64,000 bases of DNA, from positions 1,812,379 through 1,876,378 of the forward strand of contig KL647299.1 of the NCBI GenBank assembly GCA_000727475.1, written 5' to 3'. This DNA comes from Sarcocystis neurona (Eukaryota > Apicomplexa > Conoidasida > Eucoccidiorida > Sarcocystidae). Both the position numbers and the translations under genes were made by a program. Below are positions 1 through 13,700 of the stretch, piece after piece (positions within the stretch are counted from its first letter, which is position 1; every line of letters begins with the position of its first letter). The notes below the pieces were generated by a model that worked only from the letters and a program-made list of their open reading frames with translations, was not told where the DNA came from and searched no databases.

Positions 1-1644
1 TGGTATCTTGTATAAATACGTGTCTGGCAGATTTCACTAAGCTATACAGCAGTCGATTATGTAGTGTACTCCCATATACGTCTGTACACCTATATGTACA
101 TAAAGGACTTTTGTAGGTGTAGTTCCTTGCGCAAAGCAACTTGTTCGGATGAATGCAACAACGTAGGCGCGTGTGACTGTGTAAATACAAGCAGTAGGTA
201 AATAGCTACAGTCTTTGTTATCAGCAAATGTAAACACATGCTAGGAAGCGCGTGAAGTACTCATACTTCTCTCGAAGCCAGCAACTGACCAACCATTTTC
301 ACATAGGCGGTCCATAGCAGCAAGCGTCTTCACAATGTGTACTTGGTGGCTGTATATAAAATCACTTAAGGCTTTTAGTTAGTGATGCATATATACCTGT
401 ATTCACAGCCAGTACACGACAAGAACGAAATCTATCTCTATATACAAAGTTTCACAGCAAACATTAAACAGCGACTTCGGCATACAGACTTTGGGACTAC
501 CGGTTCCAAGGAGGAGGAAAGCACACACTTGACCGAGGCAGAAGGATGATCATGCGCTTTATTGATACAATGAACTAGTTAGCACTAACCTGAGGGACGC
601 TTTATAGTTAGCACTAATAATATGTATCCACCCAAACGTATACGGCATTTCTGTTCCTTCCGCTTACAACTACGGAGCAGAGCACGTTCTACAGCATAAG
701 TCACGTTCCGCATAAATTGTTTCTACTTGCTGAGGATGAGGCTAAGACGCATATTGTGCGGAGATGACCTCCTGTTAAAAGCGGTCGAAAATACACACAC
801 AGCTTTTCTGGCCTGATCTCTTTCTTCTCTCTCCCTTATTAAGTTGTAAAAATATGCGTACTAATACCACCAGCGGCCTATATATAGACACTGAGTTAAT
901 GCACACACGTGTTGCTAAAAATTAAAATGATCTACACACGCCGTACTGAAAAGTACGTTTTCCCGCTTTTGAACGGATTATTAAGCTTTGTCTCCACTAG
1001 TGAAAAAGTACACACATACATCTTTTGAAGGTGGGTAGAAGTATGTGCGTGTGGAGATGACCAGCAAAAGGTAGACACTGCCGTGTGTGTAGGTAAATTG
1101 CGGCGTACGTCTAAAAGTCTCTGTGTATACTTCGTTTGACGGTACGTGGGGACAGGGGTGAACCCGCAGAGTCGAGTGTTACGTGTTCTCCCCAGGAGAT
1201 GATAAAACTTTCTTTGCCAATTAAAGTTGCATAGGCTGACCTGACAGGTCATAGCTCCTGCACTCTGCTGGCCCATAGATATACGACTTTTTCTGCAGAT
1301 TCATTGATATCCCTGTTTACAACTGTGCGACTCATACAAGCATCGCACGTTACACGTTCCACGTACATGCACTCCTCCATATTGCCATTAAGCGCTACTT
1401 ATTTCCTTGGAAAAACACATTCATTTGCATCGTTACATGTGAACGTCGCTTTTAGTGACAGTTGCGATATTAGGCATATGGCTTTTGCGTTTCACCAGAC
1501 CGACACCAAGAAGTATTCGTTTTTCTAAGGAAAACAAACTAGCTTCGATTTCTACATAAAATCTCTCACATCGTCTCGATGCTGCGCATCATATGTTCCG
1601 TCGTAGGTGATGCTACATTGTAACATCAGCAGCTCCTCTTCTGG

Positions 1645-1834
1645 TTGAAGTGAGAAACACAAGTATATTTGGAAATGACGTTGGTTCATCTCGCCCATTA
1701 CACACCTGTGTGAGGCGTTTCTTGTAGAAAATATTCCCAGTTTCGTTGTTTCTTTAGTAATTAGTACTGTTTAGTCCCCACTCTCTTGTTGAAGTGAGAA
1801 ACACGAGTATATTTGGAAATGACGTTGGTTCATC
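1645..1834. repeat. 46-bp direct repeat pair
   Basis: The segment at 1645-1690 recurs at 1789-1834 with a single substitution. Both copies begin ttgaagtgagaaacac and end gttggttcatc, and they are 144 bp apart. Confidence 0.9.
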
Positions 1835-2841
1835 CCTCACATTACGAGAGTAAGTTTCCGTTCTCACACTATGTTTTTCCGATATATTAGTTAGCAGCTT
1901 CGAGCAAAATTACCCACTGTGCCAGAAACTCGCGAGCCCAATATCAAAGTTTCATCCGTTGTCGCTAATTGTAGGACCACAGCACTTACTAGCAAGAAGT
2001 GTCACACCCTCACTACCAAGACAAGATTAGTAACTTTTGAAAAACCTGAGTATTCGCTATACCTTTTATTTGTCGTCCACTTTCACAAAATTATATTGTC
2101 TTCTCTGTGGAGACCATTTATGTCTGTGTGTCACACTCTGTCTGACAAGACGCATCACTCAAGTTACCACTCACATTCATTTCTCTCCATGCCATCAAGA
2201 CGCCTGTTTCTCTCTATTGTGACTACGAGTATTCGATAAAGTTCCCTCTCTGCGTATCCGTATAGAGTCTTGCCCACCACTGCTATCGCGAGAGTTACGC
2301 TAACGCTGTCACTCCACAGTTAGCAAATAGCCGTTGTTATCACGGTGTCCTTCCATTGGCATCCCCACTTCTTTGGACGGAATCGCAGAATAGTGACACG
2401 TTCACACACAGAGAGATCTGTATCTGTATAGGTGTATACATAGAGAGAAAAAGATACGTCTGGGGAACAGATAGACACGCTTGGAACTCTACGTTTCACA
2501 ACGGACACTTGGTGCCCGCGTTCCGCTCGCGTTGCTCGTCTCTATTCTCGTCCCTTTCGTTCGCTCTCTCTGTAGACACGCATCTCTCTCTGTACGTAAA
2601 CATGAGTATATATGCACTTCCATGTACGTAGCTCAATGTGTCCGGACCTGTCCCGAAACAGCACTTCTATCTGTTCTCTTCGCACTTTGGATTACGCCCA
2701 CTGCGATCAATATTTTGGAAAGCTTACTGAGTCCCCTTCCACGTTTTGTTTAGCTTTCACACCTGTGTGACGCGTTTCTTCAAGTTAATTCTTCCAGTTC
2801 CGTTGTTTCTTTACTAATTAGTACTACTTAGTCCCCACTAC
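1700..2841. repeat. Dispersed repeat of about 80 bp, two diverged copies
   Basis: Copies at 1700-1782 and 2759-2841. Both start with the palindrome cacacctgtgtg and share gttgtttctt, taattagtact and ttagtccccact. Divergence is roughly 15%. Confidence 0.85.
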
Positions 2842-3485
2842 GCGTTTATACTGTTACTAGTGACCAAACTAATATCGCATTATCATATTTCTGGTGACTG
2901 AAGTCGTTCTTGCGTCAACAGCTGTGAGACGTGCACCTGCCTTTGTTGGGGGCTGAGGGCGTGCCTCCCACGAGTAGCGCTTCCACATTCTAGGACAACT
3001 GTCTCGATTCTGCCTTGTTAAGTCCCTTTCCTTGCATGAAAAGTTGTCTTTCTGATAGTGATTGCAAGAGTGGACACCCACCGATGGGTTCGCACACACA
3101 CATGCGGAAGATGCACACAGTATTACTTGTCTAGTGTCCGCATGCATACTGTAGCTTGGCTTTGCTCCATTTAGTTTTTTTGCGAACAAGCATCGACACA
3201 TGTTTTTTCATACGCTTGAGGCTTCTTCCGCAGAAGCCTCGCCACACGAACAGCCGAAGATAACGGCATGTCTGTCAGTAAGAAAAACCGTAGTTTTAAC
3301 GTTCATGTGTCCTGTAGAGTCCCCCCTGCCCACCATGTGTTCCTCTTTGTCTGCGAGGAAGGAAAAGGGGAAAAGCGCATTTTGCCAGTAATATAGATCC
3401 GTTTTTTTCCTACTATCCCGCCGCTTCGGCTACGAACGTTTCCATGCCGGGGTTCTTTCCCTTCTCTTCTGGCTTATTTTGTCTT

Positions 3486-5545
3486 CTTCCCTTCCTAGGC
3501 CTCTGCGCTCCTCCCTCTACCGTTCCCACACTCCCACGAGAATCGACGAAGCGGCAGCGGCTGCGCCAGCAGCAACGGCGGCAGTCTCAGCAGCAGCGGT
3601 AGCCTCTTCAGGTTCTTCAGCAGCGTCTCTCTTCCACAGAAAGTGAAATCGAGGAACGGGTCGCCTTTCCCTGGGCCATAGCGTAGCGCCACTGCTGTAC
3701 ACGCCGCTATTATCTGGCGAAGTTGCACACAGTGTTACTCTGTTGTCTCGCCTGCCATTGGCAATTTACACGGTAAACTAACTAATCTTTTTTGTCCCCC
3801 TTCCTTCGTGAAAATCCTTGTTTCTGTGCCCCTATTTCTGCCGCCTTCTCTTTCTCCCCTTGTTGCTCTCCTTTCTTTGGCACATGCACCGTTTTCGGCC
3901 TCCTCTGACGATACTGTGGAGGAGCGGCTGTATACTAGTAGTAGTCGGAGGGGGAGTTCCACGGGGTGTACGTACCCTCGGATTTCTTCCTTTTTTTCCG
4001 AGGCCGTTCTACAGCTTCCGTCCCTCCTCTGCGTCTTCCAAAAATATTTGCTTTCCACTCACTGCAGCACGGCAGAGTTCGAAACGGCAGTTATCTGTAG
4101 AGAAGCCTCTGTCTTCATGCACCAGGGGCGCACTTGGAAGCTCGCCAGCAGCCGCAATAGCAGCGGCAGGAAAAAGAAGAGAAGCAGCAGCAAGAGCTGC
4201 CAGCACGGCAGTAGCAAGAGGAACACCAGCAGCAGCGGCAGGAGCTGCAAGCAAAACGGCGGCTGGAACAGCACCAGCTGAAGCAGCAGCGGATGAAGAA
4301 AGCGTATCAGCAGCGGTACTAATAAAAGCCAAGAGAGCAGGCAGATATTTGCAAGTGCCCGCCGCAGAGAACTTGCGTGCAACGGCAACGCCACTACCAG
4401 ACGCAGCAGCGGAAGGGAGAACTGCAGCAGCAACGGCAGGCGAAGAAGTAACAGAAGCAAACGAAGAATCAGCAGCAGCAGCAGGCGAGACTTCGGGAAG
4501 AGCAGCAATTGAAGAAGCGACAATAGCGAGAGCAGAAGCGCCAACGTCGGCAGCGGGATTCATCTGTGAAGAGCGAGACGGAGACAAGATGGCACCGCCG
4601 ACCGAAAAACACGCTACATTTGAGCTTTGTACGCCGTCAAGCTCGTCCCTCTGCAACCTGCGAAGTTTTGTTGATCCTTTGCTCCGTGCAGTCTTTTTCT
4701 TCTCTTCTTCGCTCTCTTTCTGTTTCTCTGTCCTTCTTTTTCTCTCCTCTTTGCTTCTGTCTTCTGCTCCTTTTCTCAGGCGTCTCTCTGTCTGCCTCCG
4801 GTCCGTGAGCAGCTGCTGATCTTCTGTGCCGCTGCTGCAGTTGCTGGGGAGGAACATGCCGCTGCTGGCTTCCGGTGCCCCGCAGCAAATTCGCAGCTGC
4901 TGAGGTGGCCACGTGCTCCCCTATGCAGCAGCTGCGTCCTGCTGCTGCTGCTGTTGCTGCTGCCGCTATCTGCTGTTGCTGCTTCCTCTTGCTGAGAGTG
5001 CCATTTGCTGCCTGCTGCAGCTGCCAGCTGCTGTCGCTGCTTGTGGTTTTTACCTATTCTGTGTTGTGCATGTGACCCTCTGCTCCTGCGCGTGCTGCTG
5101 CTGCTGTTGCTGTTGCCTCTCTCATCTGCTGCTTTCATTTCCGGAGCGCTGCTACTTTCTGAAGCGCTGGGCCACTTCGTGTTGCTGCCGTCTTCTGTCC
5201 CCCTGTCTGCTGGTCCTGCGGCGGCCGCTCCTGCGGCGGCTGCTGCTGCTGCACTTCTCCTTTGCTGCTGATTCTCGTCCCGAGACTGCTGGTGGTGCTC
5301 GCTGCTGCTTCCTGCTGCTGCTGTTTTTGCTGCTGCCTGCTGCTGCCGCTGCGTCCTGCCGCTGCCTGCAGTCCCGTCGCGCTGCTGACGCGGGCCGGTG
5401 TTTCTCCTGCTGCTGCTGCCACTCCTACATCTTGCTGCTGCTGCTGTTGCTGCTGCTCTTCCCTGGTCCTACTTTTCTGTGGATGGTGGAGATAATTTCC
5501 TCACGTATTTCTCTGGTGTTGCTGCTTCTTTCCGGGCCAGCCGTG
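3486..5545 (-). CDS. Possible HAAR-rich gene, uncertain
   Basis: A CAG/CTG-dense block open in several frames on both strands. On the minus strand, segments such as 5135-5422 (Gln/Ala/Ser rich, with QQQPPQERPPQDQQTGG) and 4776-5138 resemble coccidian low-complexity exons, and 3517-3702 encodes WKRDAAEEPEEATAAAE. On the plus strand, about 4120-4660 also reads as an Ala-rich acidic protein. No conserved domain and no decisive splice sites, so strand and exon structure are undecided. It may equally be noncoding repeat DNA. Confidence 0.25.
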
Positions 5546-5579
5546 AGCCGTGCTACTGTTGCTAAACGTTGAGCAGTGA

Positions 5580-6850
5580 CTCACTTAGTACATACGAACA
5601 GGATATCCCTCACGTGAACGTGCTACAAGCATGCGTGTGCATATAAATCTTTCCACACTCGAATGTATATAAGTACACGTTATATGCTTATGTATATTAT
5701 CACACGCGCATATGTATATACTGGATATACGTAGGCGTATATGTATACACATACATATATATATACACCCGCATGTATATAAATGCTTGGTCTATGCATG
5801 TATGTGCATATAAATATATGTATATGCAGTCACACCCCAACATATAAGTACTGGGTGTACGTATGCGTGTATACATATACATACATATATATATGCATGC
5901 TCGCACAGAAGTAACTACTTGGTTTATACGCATATATATATATGTACGTATATCCACAGACACCTACTAACATATATATATATATGTATACTTGTGTACA
6001 TCTTGATGTGAAACACGTGTACAGATTCACACGGCAACGTTCTGGCATCGGGGTGAATACCTACGTGCTATTGAATTTCGTATGTATATATGTGTATATT
6101 CTGACGTGGAAATGCATGCATATGTGTGCTCAAGTAAGTCTGCATGTGTGTGTGTGTGTAGAGATGGAGGCCTACACGGAAGTTTTCTGTCGCGCGTATA
6201 TTTGTGTGGAAGTGATTTTCACATGCACGTATTTCTCCTCCTCTGCATCTTCTGCTGTCTGCCTTGGGAGAGCTGCATGTCGTAGTTTGCTGCTGATCTG
6301 CCGAAGGAAGTACCGAGCCCTGCAACCATGTCACCCTCTACAAAACATTTGTCTAGACACACGTGTATATGAGTTGCTCACACTTATATATATAAAGTTT
6401 GTGTATGCATACACTCATATATATATGTATATTTACGAAATACCACATATATATATGTGTTTTTTCTCTGTCGCTCATATCTATCTATACCTACATATAT
6501 ATAGATGAGTTGCCTACACGCGTACGTGTATATTGTGTGCGTACACATACACATATATATATACTAATGACTACACATATATATGTATATATATTTCTCT
6601 CTGTGTACCTGATATCCGTATATTACATATATGTAGATGCAAGCTGGACAGAGGTGTGCAGTGGACTTTTGAACGGATCGTTTGCGTGTTCACTGCATGT
6701 GTGTCTTTTATTGCGTCTCTGGCTGAATTGCTGCTGCAGATTTGCAGAATGCAATCGAGTGAATGCACCCGTAGACACATGTATCTTTTTATGTACGGAC
6801 GCACTTTCCTCTGATGAAAACTTCCGTTTTGCTGCGGGTGGACGTTTTCT
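5580..6850. repeat. AT/GTATAC microsatellite block upstream of IleRS
   Basis: Tracts of (AT)n mixed with gtatac, acatatat and (GT)n. The region must contain the promoter or first intron of IleRS and its short first exon. One candidate start is ATG at 6749 (MQSSECT) with a donor near 6771; it gives a compatible phase only with a non-consensus acceptor, so I do not assign it. Confidence 0.6.
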
Positions 6851-6855
6851 GAGCA

Positions 6856-7038
6856 GTGCCGGAGCGTCCGGACTTTGCTGCCGAAGAAGAGAAAATTCTC
6901 AAGAAGTGGAAAGAACAGAAGGTGCTGCAGGAGGCTCTGCGCAGGACGCAGCACCTCCCGCGGTTCACGTTTTACGACGGCCCGCCCTTCGCTACGGGAC
7001 TGCCTCACTACGGACACATCCTTGCTGGGGCTGTCAAA
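6856..7038 (+). CDS. IleRS: IleRS visible exon 1 (HIGH motif)
   Basis: Residues 1-61, starting [15 protein letters not shown] and containing [12 protein letters not shown] and PHYGHILAG, the ATP-binding HIGH signature of class I synthetases. The acceptor is gcag just before 6856 and the donor is GTGAGA at 7039. An in-frame TGA at 6850-6852 shows that translation does not run in from upstream without splicing. The alignment point VPE corresponds to about residue 9 of the human enzyme, so only about 8 residues are missing. Confidence 0.93.
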
Positions 7039-7690
7039 GTGAGAAGGACGTGCTTTTTTCTGTGGCCACTGCTTTGGCGTCCGTAAATATACGTGGATAT
7101 ACATTTGAATATAAACATATGTACAGATGCATAGATGGAAATATCATCCATCTATCTACCTATCTGTCCTGCGTGTGGGTGCGCGAAAGTCGCTGCATCT
7201 CCCTCCGCACACGGAGTCCTCTCTTCCTTTTGCTGCTGCTGCTGCTCCTCCTGCTGGTAGTTTCGCATATGTGTGAACACCGCTGCAGAACGCCTCTCGA
7301 CAGCTTTTCTTCCCTTTCTCCGCTGCCGCGACACCTCTGCGACACATATATATATACATACACATACATATACGTGTGTAGTATCTACGTATGTGGAGAG
7401 ACCGCACATCTGTATATACGTATATGAAGAGGCCGCTGCGCGACGTACTTCACCCGCGCTTCTCCTGCAGTGGGCGGAGACTTATAGGAGCCTTCACGAC
7501 TGACTTTCTTTGGCCATTCCACATACGCAGAGGCGTGGGCTTTTTCCGACCCCTCACTCTTCTGTATGTCTCGATTGTGTGAGTGTGTGTGTGTATGTGT
7601 GTTTGTGTCTATATATCAACGTACGTATAGATGTACACGCGTACACATGTATACATATATATAGAAGTGTGTGTCTACCCCTCTGTAGTC

Positions 7691-7721
<31 letters not shown>

Positions 7722-10700
7722 GTACACATGTATACATATATATAGAAGTGTGTGTCTACCCCCCTGTAGCCTCCATATATATATACGCGCGTACACATGT
7801 ATACATATATGTATGAATGTGTATCTCGCCGTGTGTAACGACCTGTGCATGCAGACAGCTATATATTCTCAGGCTGCAGGACGCATGTTTTTATGTGTGC
7901 GTGGGTAGAATCAGCTGTAGAGAGCGGAAGAGAATTTTTGTCCGAGGCTCTCTTGTGAAGAAGAACTTCTGCAGTGCTCTCCTTTGTAGCGTTTCTTTTG
8001 CCATCTGCCCACACTTCGCAGAGAAACCTGCGCATGCCATTCCACGCGCACCGCCTCAGAACATACATACACATATGTACGTACACACATATATATATGT
8101 GTATGTATCCGCATATATATGTATACGCATATATATGTATATATAGATGCTTTCATTCTTGTTTGTCTATATAGCCACACATATATGTATGAGGAAGACC
8201 GCGCACGTAGCGGTGGGTTCCGTCGCCTTTCCTACATCTGCATGCGTAGCTTTTTCCCCAACTTGCGATACACTTGCGTCAGTATCTACTGTTCGATTTC
8301 CACGCCTTCGTCGACTTTCACCAAATATATATATTATATATATATACACACACACGTAGCTGTGTCTTTCTGCTGTCTCCCTCTGTTTTCCCGTCTCCGT
8401 CTCTCTGTGTCGCCGTCTCCTCCGTCTCCGTCTCCGTCTCCGACCCCCCCGTGCCGCTGTCTCCGCGCGCCCGCCTGCAGGATGTGGTGACCCGCTACGC
8501 GCAGCAGACCGGCCACTACGTAGAACGACGCTTCGGGTGGGACTGCCATGGTCTGCCGGTGGAATATGAAATTGATAAGGCAGAGAATATCACGCACAGG
8601 CAACAAGTTCTTGACATGGGCATCGACGTCTACAACGAAAAGTGCAGGTCAGTTTCTCTCCCTACGACAGTCTTCAGCAGGGTCTACACAGGCAGCGACA
8701 AGCATGCGTCTCATATACATATATATATATATATATGTGCCTTTATATTTGTATATGTGTATCTGGTTGCATGCATACGTATGTATGTGTATATCTTTTT
8801 ATGTATGTGTACACATTTGCATACACGTATGTATAAATAGATATGTGTATGTATATGTCTGTAGCTTTATATGCGTGTAGACGTGCACCTGAGTCGAGTA
8901 GTATAGACACACGAATACAGGTATGCAGCGGCATATTTGCCCCATGCGTCTCTCATTTTTATGCTGTCCTTTTTCTCTCTTCCCTGGTCTGTACGTGGAT
9001 TAGTAAACACCTATATATATATGTGTCTATCTATATTTCTGGCTACATTCATATATACAGGTATAGATACACAAGCGTGTGTGACAGGTGGTCTTATTCC
9101 AGCTGCCTCCACCGTCTCTCTCTCTCCATGTGTGAATAAATCTGTCTCGCTTGTGTTACCAGTGCTGCTGCTTTGTGACTTCTTCCTCTTGCTGCTGATC
9201 TTCATAGGGGGGACAACGCTTCGTGGTGTACTCCGATACTCCTGCTGCTGTTGCTGCTGCTGCTGTTGCTGCTGCTGCTGTTGCTGCTGCTGCTGTTGCT
9301 GCTGCTGCTGTTGTTGCTGCTGTTGTTGCTGCTGTTGCTGTTGCTGCTGCTGTTGCTGTTGCTGCCGCTGCTTCCGCATTTGCTGCATCCCTTGGTGCTG
9401 CTGAGCCTTGTAGGCGGGGCAGATAGGTCGCTGCTGCTCCTGCTGCTGCTGCTGGTTATAGCCGTAGCAGTGGTAGTAATAGTAGGAGTAGCGGCGCTGC
9501 TGCGCGGCGCTCTTTTGGTCGTCTCTCATTCTCAACCAACAGACGTGTTATGTATCAGCAGTTTACACGTAAAGAGGAAAATAAAGTTGACAAAGAGATG
9601 GGTAGACAACCACCAACGCAGACGACACCACCACCACCACCCATGCGTGTGTGTGTGTGTGTGTGTGTGTATGTGTCTTGCTGCTGCAGGTCGATTGTCC
9701 TGCGCTATGCGGCGCAGTGGAGAGATGTCGTCGGTAAGCGGAGACGCTCTCGCTGCTGCTGCGCGAGTTGCTGAAGAATCAAAAAGGACATGTAGCAGCA
9801 GGAGCAGCTTCTGTCGACTTTCCTTGTTCGTACAGACTTGCGTACAGTCCTACGTATCCCTCTTGAGGGCACGTAGCAGCAGCAGCAGCTTCTCTTGACT
9901 TTTTTTGTTCATAAAGACGTGCGCACAGTCATGCGTATAGCTGTATGCGTGCTGCACATGTACGTGTGTGCCTGGCGCACGCTCACATCCACACACATGT
10001 ACACATGTGTGAATAAATATGTATTCTACATCTATCATATTCATATATAGATCCTCGTGCAGTGGTCATACATGCCTGCATGCATGCTACATATATGTGT
10101 AACTGATGTATATTAAAATAAGAAACGGGTGATACGAAACAGGTGATAAAGACGCCCGTGTACGTAGAACTTATATTCGTTGACAGAAAGACATATGCGT
10201 ACCTATTCGGGACACATCTATACATCTATCACATACGTAAGAACACGCGCGTCTATATACGCATATACTGCCCAGGGGTAAATAAACATACATGTGTACC
10301 AAAGATAGACGTACATCGAGATGAAAAAGTAGACATACCTCTTCTACCCATAAAATGAATACATGCGCACACATATGGAAGTACGGAAGCACATACACTT
10401 AATATATATACATACACCTACGTACACATATATATACATTACATGTATATATTACATATAGAAACAAGTGTAAATATACGTACCTATACAAATAACATAC
10501 ACATATATGCATACGTAAATACACATGTGAATGCGCATAATATACACGCATATACATGTGTAAATATACATGTCTACACACATAATATACGTGTATATGT
10601 ACATACCTGTACACGTAATATATATGTCTACACGAACATACGTAAATGTATGTACCTGTACACATAGGCTATATATTCTCATATGTAAATATACGTATCT

Positions 10701-13700
10701 ACACACATAATATATATATGCATACGTAAATGTACATACGAATGCGCTTAATACACATGCGTACACATACGTCGGCAAATTCATCTACCTACCCCAACAT
10801 CCTGAGTCTGGTGACTGCTGCGCTGAATATCGGGAACGTGTGCACATATCTCTGTTCATGTCCACAGCCATTTCGAAGTCCTCGACTGTATATCAGCCTG
10901 TGAATAAAATGTTTACATACATATTTATACACGAGTATATACGAAGACTGTAAGAATATGTACATATATATATGTACGGAGCATGCGTTTATGTAACGAT
11001 GTATATATATATATGTACGTGTATATAGAAGTGTCGGGCTCAGGTACGGGTACACATATATATATATATGTATGAAGATTATCTACTTGTGTAAAATATG
11101 TACTTGTGTGAAAGATTTGTCGTACGTCAGCCTGGGTCGCGGGAGGCGCTCTCATACTTCTCAATACCTATAGTTTGACTACGGCGTAAGTACGTACATA
11201 TATACAGTAACACACGTAATCACACATGGACACATCTACTTCGTACACAGCCGTTTCGAGTCCTCAACTGTATATCTGCGTGTAAGTGGAACGTACACGT
11301 ATACGCTTATATACGTATATGTATCAAGAGTGCAAGAGTATATCTATATATATATATATGTGGGCGGAGCAGGCGTTTGTGTGACAGTATAGTTTTGTGT
11401 ATGCTTGACTAAACAGGCCCTCAGAGGGAGTAGCATTTGATGGTGGGTCTTGCACATTATCTTGCCACGCACCAGCCTACACACGCGTGTTATTTAAGCG
11501 TTACGGCATCTTTCTGTCCATAGGTGAGAAGTTTACACCCTTCTTCTGTACCTGTATATGTATATATATATGTCTATGTACAAGGTAGATAGGTAATACA
11601 AAGCTCCATGCAGAGGCACACACTTTTCTGTGTCTGTCTCTCTCTCTCTGTGTATGCATACGTGCACGTACGTACACAAGGAGAGAGCTGAATGCCTGTG
11701 GTGTATGTGCAATATATATGTGTGGATGTTTCTGAAGAAGTTGTCAGGTAAACATTTATATATACATGTGTATAAGTAAATGCACTTGAATCACGACGCA
11801 CAACCTCTTGTAGATATTCAGGTCTTCTAAGGGTCCAGATGTGTGAAAAGCCGTTCCAAGAGTGAAAAATATGTCGTCCGCGGTGTCTGCGGAACTTGTG
11901 CTTCTTCAGGGGTGTACGTACACCCCATTTTGGCTGTTTATACACCGGTGGGCGAACTTTTGTCGATACATATGTGGAAGGTACTTCTGTCTGAATGAGA
12001 GCGGCCACGTACGTCTCCCGTACGGTGGGGTGTACATACACCGCGTCAGGTGTATGTACACTTGCACAGCTTATCTTCCTTTGCTGTTGTGGCGAGTGTG
12101 TTTTCGGTTCCCACGTAGTAGCACGTGTGTTCGCCACCGGATCAGCGTCTGTCTATCTTTTGTGCATCACGCGGGTCACACTCTGTCTCTTCTGCGCGCT
12201 TTTAGGCGTCGTGTCGCTCCTGCAGTGTACGTACACCTGAACACCGCGTCTCCGTAGCGTTTTTTCACAAAGACGTGAAGAACTCGCCGGATGCGAGCTG
12301 TCCCGTGCGCCGGGGTGTACGTACGCCTGGGAAACACGAGTTTGTGGACTGCGCTCCCACGTTCGATTGCCGCGGTGTTGTTCTGAAGCCAGTGAAGATG
12401 TACTCTGGGGTGTACGTACACTGGAAAGACGCGCGTTTTCGATGTTGTGTGAGGCGTTTGCTGCAGAGAGGATGGGCAGGTGGGTGGATTTTGACGGCGG
12501 CTACCGGACGATGGACGTAAGTTATATGGAGAGCATCTGGTGGGTGTTCAAGGAGCTGTACAACAAAGGCCTGGTCTACCGAGGCCACACGATCATGCCG
12601 TACTCCACCGCGTGCAGCACTCCGCTCTCGAATTTTGAAGCGAATCTCAACTACAAGGACGTGAAGGACCCTTCCATCGTCGTCGCCTTCCGGTCAGAGC
12701 CCCCGCCTGCTGTCTCTGTATCTCTGTGTTTATACCTACGCATTTTTGAACCTTAGCTGGGCGTCGACAGATGCAGCGTCCTTCTTCTCGATCGGCAGCC
12801 ATACACTGCATCTACGTATCTGTCCGTATGTGTATATATGTGTGTAGACGGACAATGAATGGCGGGGCCCCTCTGTGTTGTCAGCTGAGAGGTGAGGAAG
12901 ACGCCGAGGAATTTGTTTTCCACAGGCGAAGTGTGGGGATGTGTGTGTGCAGTGGGACTCCGTCAGGGACGGGCTGTTCGGTTGACGTACACCGTAGAGG
13001 ACCTCTGTTGGGTGTACGTACACTGGAGGTGGTGGTGTACTGCGACGGCGTACGTACACCGGAGATGCGTAGGGCCATCCGATTCAATGACGTGGGCGTT
13101 TCTTTGTGAACTGCAGGGGCCTGGACGACGTGGAAGGGGAAGCGGTGAGTTTCCTTGCGTGGACGACTACGCCGTGGACCCTGCCATCGAATCTCGCCCT
13201 TTGCGTCAACCCGGAGTTCACCTACGTCCTCGTCCGCAACAACGCGACGCAACAGTACGAGCCACCTACTTTCACCCAGCGCCAGCCGCAGCAGCATGTG
13301 GTCTTCTCTCTCTCTCTTGAACTTCGCATGCGCGGATACAAACATTCTCGTACATCTGTCTGTTCGTAACAAGTGCATGTGCTGCATGAGGCAGGTCTCC
13401 CCCCCCCCCACACACACATATACACAGCTGCGTTTTGCTTTTTCGATGTCCCGGTCGTGCTGTTTCTTCCCTTTTCTGCGTCGATGCTTTCTTTTCTTCC
13501 TTACCTCTGCGCGAGTTTTTCTCTTCCTTGCTTTCTCCCGTTTTCCCTGCGCCTGAGCAGTCGCCGTGGTTTTATTCGCTTCCTCACAAAGAGCTGGTTT
13601 TCCTGTCACCGTCGTGTGTCCGTCCCCTCCGACTGACTTGCGCGCGTCTTCTGTTCTGTCTTTTTCCCCCTGGCGTAAACCTGCCCATTCCTGTGTTCCT

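Larger units (their letters stand above)
1..3400. other. Repeat-poor region without a recognisable gene
   Basis: Composition differs from the rest of the window: few CAG/CTG or AT microsatellites. The longest open frames (for example 932-1276 and 2869-3201, minus) have no family resemblance, unusual Cys/His/Thr content and no flanking splice context. Two dispersed repeat pairs lie at 1645-2841. I see no supportable gene. Confidence 0.5.

Noticed and set aside
6856..6858. GTG as start codon of IleRS
   Set aside because: Coccidian nuclear genes start at ATG. The codon directly follows a gcag acceptor and an in-frame TGA, so it is better explained as the first codon after an intron.
5942..7427. 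Long Tyr/Ile/Cys/His-rich open frames over the AT repeats (for example 6399-7427)
   Set aside because: They are translations of (AT)n and gtatac repeats, cross a secure IleRS exon in the wrong frame, and have no domain.
9251..9535. Poly-Leu and poly-Gln open frames over the CTG/TTG tract
   Set aside because: The tract lies between two secure IleRS exons; no splice-compatible frame includes it.
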